A stretch of 7,384 nt of DNA from Candidatus Coatesiibacteriota bacterium (GTDB lineage: Bacteria; B130-G9). The position numbers were made by a program, and so were the translations under genes. How positions within the stretch are numbered: position 1 is the stretch's first letter; each line of letters starts with the position of its first letter. The stretch covers positions 1 through 7,384 of the forward strand of contig QMNL01000071.1 in NCBI GenBank assembly GCA_003647755.1, written 5' to 3'. The notes under the pieces were generated by a model. It had not been told where the DNA came from. It saw nothing but the letters and a program-made list of their open reading frames with translations, and did not search any database. Shown here in pieces: positions 1-5,723 of the stretch.

Positions 1-1
1 C

Positions 2-688
2 GCCCGGAGGCTTTCCTCGCTCGCTAGGCTGTTCGGGCTGATGCACGAGGCGACTATAGCCCGAGCGATTCTGCTCGGTACACCGTTTATACTTATTAAG
101 CGGCAGCTGCAGAAGACGCTAAAACCAAACCTGGAGAGGCTCATCAAGATGCTCTCGGGTAGGCTATTTAACCTGACGAACCGCGGTCCTGCGGCCAGGG
201 AGCAAATGGGGCGGTTGTTGAACGTTTGCAGTAGCCTGTATGACAACCTTGAGTTTCAGCAACTCGCCAACCATTTCCTAAACCAAAGGGGAGCGCAGCT
301 TTACATGCAGCTTCCTGTATTATGGCAAGGAGAGAGCGGCGTGACAGAGCTCATGGTCAGCTCCAGAAAAGAGGATGCAAGGGAAGGGCGGATCAATCCG
401 AAGCGGTGCCAGGTCTCGCTGTTGATCGATCTCTCTGGCCTGGGCCGAGTCAAGGCGGTCGCCTCAATCAACAATCGCACCGCAAGCTGCCTATTTGCGA
501 CAGAGAGAAAGGCTGTTAAGGACCTCATCATCAAGCACTCGTCGGAGCTGGTTGACGGCCTTAAAGCGGTTGGGTTCGAGACTGTCGGTCTGAGGGCGAT
601 GGTAAGCCTAAACCCCCTGCCGAGACTCTTGGAATCCTTTGGCGAGCTCTTCGCGACACGAGGCCCGGCCTTTGACGTAAGGGCGTGA
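2..688 (+). CDS. FliK-like hook-length control C-terminal domain protein (5' truncated by window edge)
   Basis: The frame is open from base 2 to a TGA at 686-688, with no in-frame stop before the first visible Met (ATG at 41). The true start is therefore probably upstream and this is a C-terminal fragment. Counting from that Met, residues 85-185 resemble the Flg_hook (FliK C-terminal) fold: a strand 'LYMQLPVLWQGE', a charged variable stretch, then 'CQVSLLIDLSGLGRVKAV', 'ASCLFATERKAVKDLI' and a final helix 'LVDGLKAVGFETVGL'. This strand/LGxV/helix order is typical of the family. The part before it (10-80) looks helical, with no signal peptide or membrane segment. FliK measures hook length and switches type III export specificity, but related domains also occur in bacteria without recognisable flagellar clusters, and no flagellar gene is visible here. 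The match is by pattern recognition, so the domain call is moderate and the cellular role uncertain. Confidence 0.6.
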   Translation, partial: ARRLSSLARLFGLMHEATIARAILLGTPFILIKRQLQKTLKPNLERLIKMLSGRLFNLTNRGPAAREQMGRLLNVCSSLYDNLEFQQLANHFLNQRGAQLYMQLPVLWQGESGVTELMVSSRKEDAREGRINPKRCQVSLLIDLSGLGRVKAVASINNRTASCLFATERKAVKDLIIKHSSELVDGLKAVGFETVGLRAMVSLNPLPRLLESFGELFATRGPAFDVRA

Positions 689-763
689 TGGGCGCAGACT
701 CCGCCTCGTTGAATTGATGCTTAATTGGACGAGTGCGGAGATCGTGATAGAAAAGCAAGCAAA

Positions 764-2134
764 ATGGACAAAAAGGTAAGAAAGCTGCTCAAAGGAATCG
801 TCGGGCCTGAGAACTTCAGCGAGGGCGAGTCAGCGAGGCGCTGTTACTCTTATGACGCGACCCGGCTTGAATCCGCTCCGGACGTGGTCGTTTGGCCGGA
901 GACCGCCGGGCAGGTAGCCTCCATTCTGGGTCTGGCCAATGAGTATCGGATACCCGTCTTCCCGCGGGGCGCGGGCTCTGGCTTCACAGGCGGCTCGATT
1001 CCCACCACGGGTGGGATTGCGTTGTGCTTGACAAAGATGAATCGCATCCTGGGCATCGATGCTGCCAATTTAGTGGCCACGGTCGAGCCGGGCGTCATCA
1101 ACGCTGATCTCAGGAGGGCCGTTGAGAAGAAGGGCCTGTTCTACCCGCCCGACCCAGCCAGCCTCAACTTCTCGACCATTGGGGGAAATGTCGCCGAGTG
1201 CGCCGGTGGCCCAACATGTGTCAAGTATGGTGTAACCAGGAGCTACGTGCTCGGGCTCGAGGTGGTCCTGGCGACAGGGGAGACGACCCGCGTGGGTCGC
1301 CCACTGGTCAAGAACGTGGCTGGCTATGACCTCGTCCGGCTCTTCTGCGGTTCCGAGGGCACGCTCGGGGTCATCACTCAGATCAACCTCCGTCTGATTC
1401 CGTTACCGGAAGCCAAGACAACAATTATGGCGGTCTTCCCCTCCGTCGATGCAGCCGCAAAGACGGTCGCCTGCACAGTCGAATCACGGATCTTGCCCTG
1501 TGCGCTGGAGTTCATGGATGGAACCTGTATTCACGCCGTTGAAAAGCACACGCAGATGGGACTCCCTTCCAATGCTGGCGCCATCCTCATCATCGAGGCC
1601 GATGGACCCGCACGGGTGCTTGCTGAGCAACGTCAACGAATCGAGTCGATCTGCAAGGAGTGCGGCGCTGTCTCGGTCGAATCCGCCGATGACGAAGATG
1701 CCCGCGAGGAGCTCTGGAAGGCCAGAAGAGCGCTCTCCCCGGCCGTATCAAGCCTCGCGCCTCGCAAGATCAATGAAGACGTTGGCGTGCCTCCTTCTCG
1801 CATACCGGAGCTTCTGCGGCGCGTGGATGATGTGGCAGGGGAGATGGACCTCATCATCGCCAACTTCGGCCACGCGGGCGATGGCAACATCCACGTCAAC
1901 ATTCTCTATGACCCAGAAGTAGATGGAATGCAAGCGAGGGCCGAGAAGGCGAGTGTGCTGGTGTTTGAGACCGCGCTTGAGCTGGATGGGACTATCACGG
2001 GAGAGCATGGGATCGGGATTACTAAGGTTGGTTTTCTCGAAAGGCAGATCGGACGGACGCAGCTTGATCTGATGCGCGGCGTGAAGAGGGTCTTTGACCC
2101 GAACAACATCCTGAACCCTGGAAAGGTCTTCTGA
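764..2134 (+). CDS. glcD: FAD-binding 2-hydroxyacid dehydrogenase, GlcD type (glycolate oxidase / D-lactate dehydrogenase subunit)
   Basis: The product is a 456-residue VAO/PCMH-fold flavoprotein that oxidises a D-2-hydroxyacid (glycolate, D-lactate or similar) to the 2-ketoacid. Numbering from ATG 764, the FAD-binding part shows 'PRGAGSGFTGGS' (67-78), 'PPDPAS' (128-133), 'TIGGNVAECAGGP' (138-150), 'VKNVAGYD' (182-189) and 'GSEGTLGVIT' (196-205). The C-terminal FAD-oxidase domain has 'FGHAGDGNIHVN' (368-379), whose His370 and His377 are the expected metal/substrate ligands, 'GTITGEHGIG' (409-418) with Glu414-His415, and the closing 'NPGK'. The length is normal for the family. A TTG at 725 would add 13 non-conserved residues. 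I prefer ATG 764 because the protein then begins 'MDKKVRKLLKGIVG' as relatives do, although neither start has a good Shine-Dalgarno. The iron-sulfur partner GlcF is not adjacent, and ispG follows after 88 bases. The family is certain; the exact substrate is not. Confidence 0.93.
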   Translation: MDKKVRKLLKGIVGPENFSEGESARRCYSYDATRLESAPDVVVWPETAGQVASILGLANEYRIPVFPRGAGSGFTGGSIPTTGGIALCLTKMNRILGIDAANLVATVEPGVINADLRRAVEKKGLFYPPDPASLNFSTIGGNVAECAGGPTCVKYGVTRSYVLGLEVVLATGETTRVGRPLVKNVAGYDLVRLFCGSEGTLGVITQINLRLIPLPEAKTTIMAVFPSVDAAAKTVACTVESRILPCALEFMDGTCIHAVEKHTQMGLPSNAGAILIIEADGPARVLAEQRQRIESICKECGAVSVESADDEDAREELWKARRALSPAVSSLAPRKINEDVGVPPSRIPELLRRVDDVAGEMDLIIANFGHAGDGNIHVNILYDPEVDGMQARAEKASVLVFETALELDGTITGEHGIGITKVGFLERQIGRTQLDLMRGVKRVFDPNNILNPGKVF

Positions 2135-2220
2135 TGCGGTTCGTTCCCGCGGTGGCGGCCTCCTGGGCACATGTAGAGTGGGTCCCGGTGGACCTTACAC
2201 TCCTGGATTGGGGCTCTTAG
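2134..2220 (+). CDS. possible 28-codon leader or coupling ORF between glcD and ispG
   Basis: The ATG at 2134-2136 overlaps the glcD stop as TGATG. The frame runs for 28 codons to TAG at 2218-2220, leaving two bases before the ispG ATG at 2223. The predicted peptide starts 'MRFVPAVAASWAHVEWVP' and contains three Trp; I recognise no family. No Shine-Dalgarno precedes it, so it would depend on ribosomes finishing glcD. What is seen is the exact fit between the two genes. That it is translated, or couples ispG translation to glcD, is inference. An ORF this short arises readily by chance, and codon use cannot decide it at this length. Confidence 0.2.
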   Translation: MRFVPAVAASWAHVEWVPVDLTLLDWGS

Positions 2221-2222
2221 GT

Positions 2223-3290
2223 ATGCACTCTAGGCGTCAAACTCGCGCGATAACAGTCCGCAACCTCCAGATCGGCGGCGGCGCTCCGGTCTCCGTCCAG
2301 TCAATGGCCAAGTGCCCAACTACGGATATCGATGGTGTGTTGGAGCAGACCCGCGCGATGGCTTCGGCTGGGTGCGACATCGTGCGCGTTGCGGTTCCGG
2401 ACGAGGCGGCGGTGCGAGCGCTGAAAACGATAGTTAAGGAGAGCCCAATTCCTGTCGTGGCCGACATTCATTTCGACTTCCGGCTGGCGCTCGGTTCAAT
2501 AGCCGCCGGCGTGGACGCGGTGCGCATCAATCCGGGGAACATGAAGCGCGATGCTCATCTTAGGGCTGTTGCGGACGCCGCGCTCGCGGCGGGGATACCC
2601 ATACGTATCGGAATCAACAGTGGCTCGCTCGAACGCTCTCTCCTCAAGAAATACGGGGGGCCAACGGCCGATGCAATGGCCGAATCAGCGCTTTCGTGCG
2701 CAGAGAAGTTCGAGCGCTGGGGCTTCACCAACATAAAACTTTCGCTAAAGTCGCACGACGTGCAGCAGACCGTTGCGGCCTATCGGAAGGTCGCTGACGC
2801 CTGCGATTACCCTCTACACCTGGGCATCACTGCGACCGGGTCGGGTCTTGAGGCGACGCTGAAATCTGCCATTGGCATTGGGGCGCTTCTTCTCGATGGT
2901 ATTGGCGACACGATACGCGTGTCGCTCTCATCCAGCCCCGTGGACGAGGTCGAAGTCGGCGTGGCCATAGTCAAATTGCTGGGGTTGCGCCCGCACGGGG
3001 TAGAGTTCGTGGCATGCCCCACGTGCGGCCGGTGCAAGGTCGATCTTCTCAGCTACCTGCCAGCCGTCAAGGAACGGTTATCGGGTCTTGATGCAGACAT
3101 CACAGTCGCAGTGATGGGATGTGTTGTCAACGGCCCGGGAGAGGCCAAACAAGCGGATATTGGCATTGCGTTCTCGGACGATGACGTCGCAAGCCTCTTC
3201 CGAAAGGGAAAGCGCTATGCGAGCGGCCCGGCTCGTGAAATGCTTGAGCAACTCGTCAACGATGCGCGTCGGCTGGGGCGCACAAGATGA
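2223..3290 (+). CDS. ispG: 4-hydroxy-3-methylbut-2-en-1-yl diphosphate synthase IspG (GcpE)
   Basis: IspG is a [4Fe-4S] enzyme that converts MEcPP to HMBPP, the penultimate step of the cytosolic MEP isoprenoid pathway, using two electrons from reduced flavodoxin or ferredoxin. From ATG 2223 the product has 355 residues, the compact bacterial form. The start 'RRQTRAITVRNLQIGGGAP' followed by 'VSVQSM' is the family signature. The TIM-barrel part contains 'DIVRVAVPD', 'VVADIHFDFRLA', 'VRINPGN', 'IPIRIGINSGSLE' and 'LHLGITATGSG'. The cluster-binding C-terminal domain has 'CPTCGRC' (Cys265, Cys268) and 'GCVVNGPGE' (Cys300, Glu307), the expected three Cys and one Glu ligands. A GTG at 2178 would add 15 non-conserved residues and is rejected. 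The Shine-Dalgarno is weak (GGGG about nine bases upstream), consistent with read-through or translational coupling from upstream. Nothing appears truncated or missing. Confidence 0.97.
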   Translation: MHSRRQTRAITVRNLQIGGGAPVSVQSMAKCPTTDIDGVLEQTRAMASAGCDIVRVAVPDEAAVRALKTIVKESPIPVVADIHFDFRLALGSIAAGVDAVRINPGNMKRDAHLRAVADAALAAGIPIRIGINSGSLERSLLKKYGGPTADAMAESALSCAEKFERWGFTNIKLSLKSHDVQQTVAAYRKVADACDYPLHLGITATGSGLEATLKSAIGIGALLLDGIGDTIRVSLSSSPVDEVEVGVAIVKLLGLRPHGVEFVACPTCGRCKVDLLSYLPAVKERLSGLDADITVAVMGCVVNGPGEAKQADIGIAFSDDDVASLFRKGKRYASGPAREMLEQLVNDARRLGRTR

Positions 3291-3305
3291 TCCCGCGCGG
3301 GGTCA
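3288..3305 (+). other. short inverted repeat on the ispG stop codon
   Basis: Starting with the ispG TGA, TGATCCC and GGGGTCA flank a GCGC loop and can form a 7-bp stem with one G-U pair. No T-run follows, so it is not a textbook Rho-independent terminator. It could slow exonucleases or support weak or Rho-dependent termination. Function is unproven. Confidence 0.3.
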
Positions 3306-3392
3306 TGATGCTACCTGCATGGGGTAACAATTGCCGATGCGCTGGGCACTGATAAACGCAGAACCAGAGAGAGCATGCCCTTCGATTCCTAC

Positions 3393-3407
3393 ATGCCCAA
3401 CAGGCAT
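3393..3407 (+). repeat. small perfect inverted repeat in the ispG to PduS-like gap
   Basis: ATGCC and GGCAT flank CAACA, giving a perfect 5-bp stem just upstream of the candidate promoter at 3416-3443. It is followed by TCCGTATTTT, which makes it a weak terminator or operator candidate. A stem this short is expected by chance in a few hundred bases. Confidence 0.2.
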
Positions 3408-3415
3408 TCCGTATT

Positions 3416-3443
3416 TTGCGTTCTGTATTTCGCTGCGTATAAT
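3416..3443 (+). promoter_or_regulatory. candidate sigma-70-type promoter for the PduS-like gene
   Basis: A perfect TATAAT lies at 3438-3443 with TTGCGT (3 of 6 matches to TTGACA) at 3416-3421 and a 16-base spacer. Transcription would start near 3450, about 50 bases before the ATG at 3500, in the only sizeable gap between + strand genes. Two copies of GTATTT, at 3411-3416 and 3425-3430 (14-base spacing), overlap the -35 and spacer and could be a regulator site. The -10 is convincing; the -35 is weak. Confidence 0.45.
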
Positions 3444-3482
3444 CCCTCTTGTGGGGCGATTGATTGCCGCACTAAGCAGGGT

Positions 3483-3487
3483 GGAGG
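3483..3487 (+). promoter_or_regulatory. Shine-Dalgarno GGAGG before the PduS-like gene
   Basis: GGAGG lies 12 bases before the ATG at 3500, which is long, but only 5 bases before an out-of-frame ATG at 3493 that opens a four-codon frame (ATG TGG GAT GAC TAA, 3493-3507). The ATG at 3500 is nevertheless the only possible PduS-like start: upstream in its frame there is no other start codon before a TAA at 3473. Ribosomes may load on the minimal ORF first and reinitiate; this is inference. Confidence 0.4.
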
Positions 3488-3499
3488 CCGAGATGTGGG

Positions 3500-4828
3500 A
3501 TGACTAACAGGGACGGGATAATCGAGAGAGTTAGGGCGGCGGGCGTGGTAGGCGCTGGCGGAGGAGGCTTTCCCACGCACGTGAAGCTGGCGGCGCGGGC
3601 TGACGTGCTGATCGCAAACGGTGCGGAATGCGAGGTGCTCTGCTACGCCGACAAGGCCCTGATGGCAGCTCATGCCAAGGAGGTCCTCGACGGAGCATTG
3701 CTAGCCGCCGAGGCCACGGGCGCGGAGCGTGTTGTCCTGGCGGTTAAGGAAAAGCACTCGGAGCTCATCTCATCCTTCAAAAAGTATCTCCGAGCCTCGC
3801 CCTACAGCTCGATCGAGCTTCTGCCTCTTCTGGACGTCTATCCTGTCGGCGACGAGTTCGTCCTGACTTTCGAGGCGACTGGGCGAGTCGTGCCACAGGG
3901 CGGCATCCCCATTGACGTCGGGGTCGTTGTCCAGAACGTCGGGACGCTTTACAACGTTGCAGAGGCCACACGGGGGGCACCCGTCATTGAGCGAATGGTC
4001 TCGGTCGCTGGAGAGGTCCCCCGGCCATCGGTTTTCCTCGCGCCGATCGGCGCCTCGTTCAACGACCTGCTCCGGGCGGTGGGCGTAACATCGTTGAGGG
4101 GGCTGGCCGTTCTCGACGGCGGCGTTATGATGGGGAAGTTGGTCGATCCGGCCCGTTCGTTTGTATCGAAAACGACCACCGCGCTCACTGTCCTCCCTGA
4201 CGATTCAAGGGCGATTGCCGAGAGGTCGTCTTCGCTGGAGCGCACATTTAGGATAGCCAAATCGGTCTGCGACCAATGCAGCTTCTGCACGGAGCTTTGC
4301 CCACGCTACATGCTCGGCCACACCCTGCGGCCACACCTAATGATGCGTCGGGCCGGCTTTACGCTCTCGCAGTCGGACCACATCCTTGCCGAGGCGCACT
4401 ACTGCTCCGAATGCGGCATTTGCTCGCTCTATGCCTGTCCTCTAGGCATCTCGCCGAGGCGCGTCAACACATTCTTGAAGGGCGAATTTTCGCGGCCCAG
4501 AACCAACGGCTCCAAACCCGAGCCGCGGGCGGAGTTCTGGGATAGGCGGCTTCCCACGTCACGATTGAAGGCGAGGCTCGGCGTGGGGCGTTACGAGGCT
4601 AGATTACCGGTGCACAGGGGACGTATAGCGGTTAAGACGGTAACTGTCTCGTTGAAACAACATGTGGGCGAGGTCGCGATGCCCGTGGTCTCTGTGGGGG
4701 CCAGGGTGAACAAGGGCCAGCTGCTTGCTGATGTCAAGCCCGGCGTGCTTGGGGCGAGGATACATACTCCCATCAGCGGGAGGGTCGAGCAGATCACGGC
4801 GGATGGGATCGTTGTAACGGCGGAGTGA
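3500..4828 (+). CDS. PduS/RnfC-like NADH-flavin, SLBB and 4Fe-4S electron-transfer protein
   Basis: The 442-residue product has the domain order and length of PduS (cobalamin reductase of propanediol utilisation) and resembles RnfC. The N-terminal complex-I 51-kDa-type nucleotide/FMN domain shows 'GAGGGGFPTHVK' (18-29), 'NGAECE' (40-45) and 'YPVGDEFVLTFEATGR' (114-129), followed by 'GIPIDVGVVVQNVGT'. An SLBB-like segment follows (about 165-215, 'VSVAGEVPRPS'). Two [4Fe-4S] motifs come next: C257-x2-C260-x2-C263-x3-C267 and C302-x2-C305-x2-C308-x4-C313-P. The C-terminal 65 residues form an RnfC-type barrel-sandwich ('TPISGRVEQITADGIVV'). There is no signal peptide or membrane helix, so it is probably cytosolic or peripheral. 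It likely passes electrons between NAD(H), a flavin and ferredoxin-like centres. No other pdu, rnf or microcompartment gene is nearby, so its partner is unknown and I give no symbol. The ATG at 3500 is the only in-frame start. Confidence 0.85.
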   Translation: MTNRDGIIERVRAAGVVGAGGGGFPTHVKLAARADVLIANGAECEVLCYADKALMAAHAKEVLDGALLAAEATGAERVVLAVKEKHSELISSFKKYLRASPYSSIELLPLLDVYPVGDEFVLTFEATGRVVPQGGIPIDVGVVVQNVGTLYNVAEATRGAPVIERMVSVAGEVPRPSVFLAPIGASFNDLLRAVGVTSLRGLAVLDGGVMMGKLVDPARSFVSKTTTALTVLPDDSRAIAERSSSLERTFRIAKSVCDQCSFCTELCPRYMLGHTLRPHLMMRRAGFTLSQSDHILAEAHYCSECGICSLYACPLGISPRRVNTFLKGEFSRPRTNGSKPEPRAEFWDRRLPTSRLKARLGVGRYEARLPVHRGRIAVKTVTVSLKQHVGEVAMPVVSVGARVNKGQLLADVKPGVLGARIHTPISGRVEQITADGIVVTAE

Positions 4829-4833
4829 TTACC

Positions 4834-4838
4834 GGGAG
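4834..4838 (+). promoter_or_regulatory. Shine-Dalgarno GGGAG for the YprB-like nuclease gene
   Basis: GGGAG sits 6 bases before the ATG at 4845, in the 16-base gap after the PduS-like stop. This good spacing fixes the start and supports co-transcription of the two genes. Confidence 0.6.
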
Positions 4839-4844
4839 CGTAGG

Positions 4845-5723
4845 ATGCCGAAGTTGAGCAAGGAATCACTCAGGCGGCTCGGTGAGCTGAACCGTAGTCG
4901 CCTAAAGTCATCAGCCGGCCGGCCAGCTGTTCACCGGGGCATCCCGAACCGTGGAATGGCAGGTCCGGTTATCTCAAGCGATGCATCGCAGGGGTTCATT
5001 GACCCGCCGGAGGATCTGCCGGGCCAAGAAGTGCAGACCGACAGCGGAAAGTTCCTGCTCATCAGAAGAGACCTGTCGGATATCTGGCAGGCAGCCGAGC
5101 GCTTCGTTGCACACTATCGGCTCGTTTTTGAGCGAGGCGCAATCGGGGTTGACCTCGATTCGCTGCACCCGGACCTCAGAGAGTTCTGCGAGGTCGATCA
5201 CCGTCGGCTGATCTATTTAGACATCGAGACGTGCGGTCTCTCCGCCGCTCCCGTTTTTTTGGTTGGCTTCCAATATCTGAAGGGGTCTCAAATGGTTCTG
5301 GAACAGCTGTTGGCTCGGGACTACTCGGAGGAGAGGCCTATCCTCGAGTACTTCTGGGGCAGGATGGCGGATTGCGATGCAGTTGTAACCTTCAACGGCA
5401 AATCATTTGACGTGCCGTTTTTGAAGGACAGGGCGGTCTATCACGGCGTTCCGTTCGCAGAGCCCGGTTTCCATTTGGACCTACTTCACGAGGCACGGCG
5501 GCGATACCGAGCCGAGCTGCCCAACTGTAAGCTCCAGACGCTCGAGGCTCGCGTCTGCGGCCGGCTGCGCCGCGGGGACATTTCCGGCGGTCTGATTCCA
5601 AAGGCATATCACGATTTCGTCAACACGAAAGATTCACAGGTAATCCGAAACGTTGTCCACCACAACGCGCTTGACGTCGTTACTATGAGCGAGGTGCTTC
5701 TCAGGATTCTTTCTGGCCTCTAG
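4845..5723 (+). CDS. YprB-like RNase H-fold 3'-5' exonuclease domain protein
   Basis: The 292-residue protein has a C-terminal DEDD-type exonuclease domain (about 120-290) of the RNase_H_2/YprB family. ExoI is 'YLDIETCGLS' with Asp126 and Glu128. ExoII is 'TFNGKSFDVPFL' with Asp189. 'HLDLLHEARRRY' and 'LQTLEARVCG' are family landmarks, then 'GLIPKAYHDF'. ExoIII is 'HHNALDVVTM' with His273 and Asp277, the HxxxD spacing of the DEDDh type. The catalytic set is complete, so the enzyme should be active on DNA or RNA, but no substrate can be assigned. Residues 1-45 are basic and low in complexity; 55-115 carry the 'LPGQEV...TDSGKFLLIRR' segment that precedes the nuclease in many relatives. The helicase domain fused to this fold in some proteins is absent. 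It follows the PduS-like gene by 16 bases and its last 23 bases overlap the convergent glycosyltransferase gene. Confidence 0.82.
   Translation: MPKLSKESLRRLGELNRSRLKSSAGRPAVHRGIPNRGMAGPVISSDASQGFIDPPEDLPGQEVQTDSGKFLLIRRDLSDIWQAAERFVAHYRLVFERGAIGVDLDSLHPDLREFCEVDHRRLIYLDIETCGLSAAPVFLVGFQYLKGSQMVLEQLLARDYSEERPILEYFWGRMADCDAVVTFNGKSFDVPFLKDRAVYHGVPFAEPGFHLDLLHEARRRYRAELPNCKLQTLEARVCGRLRRGDISGGLIPKAYHDFVNTKDSQVIRNVVHHNALDVVTMSEVLLRILSGL

Noticed and set aside
725..763. TTG at 725 as an upstream start of glcD
   Set aside because: It adds 13 non-conserved residues and has no Shine-Dalgarno; ATG 764 gives the usual family N-terminus.
1748..2170. A 140-codon - strand frame opposite the end of glcD
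   Set aside because: It is antisense to conserved GlcD motifs and its translation resembles no protein family.
2180..2195. Inverted repeat GGTCC-CGGT-GGACC as a terminator between glcD and ispG
   Set aside because: The stem is only 5 bp plus a possible G-U pair, no T-run follows, and it lies inside the short bridging ORF.
2178..2222. GTG at 2178 as an upstream start of ispG
   Set aside because: The added 15 Gly/Pro-rich residues are not part of IspG, whose conserved start RRQTRAI follows directly after ATG 2223.
3949..4290. A 113-codon - strand frame inside the PduS-like gene
   Set aside because: It is a shadow frame: the + strand encodes conserved SLBB and iron-sulfur sequence there, and the antisense product has no family features.
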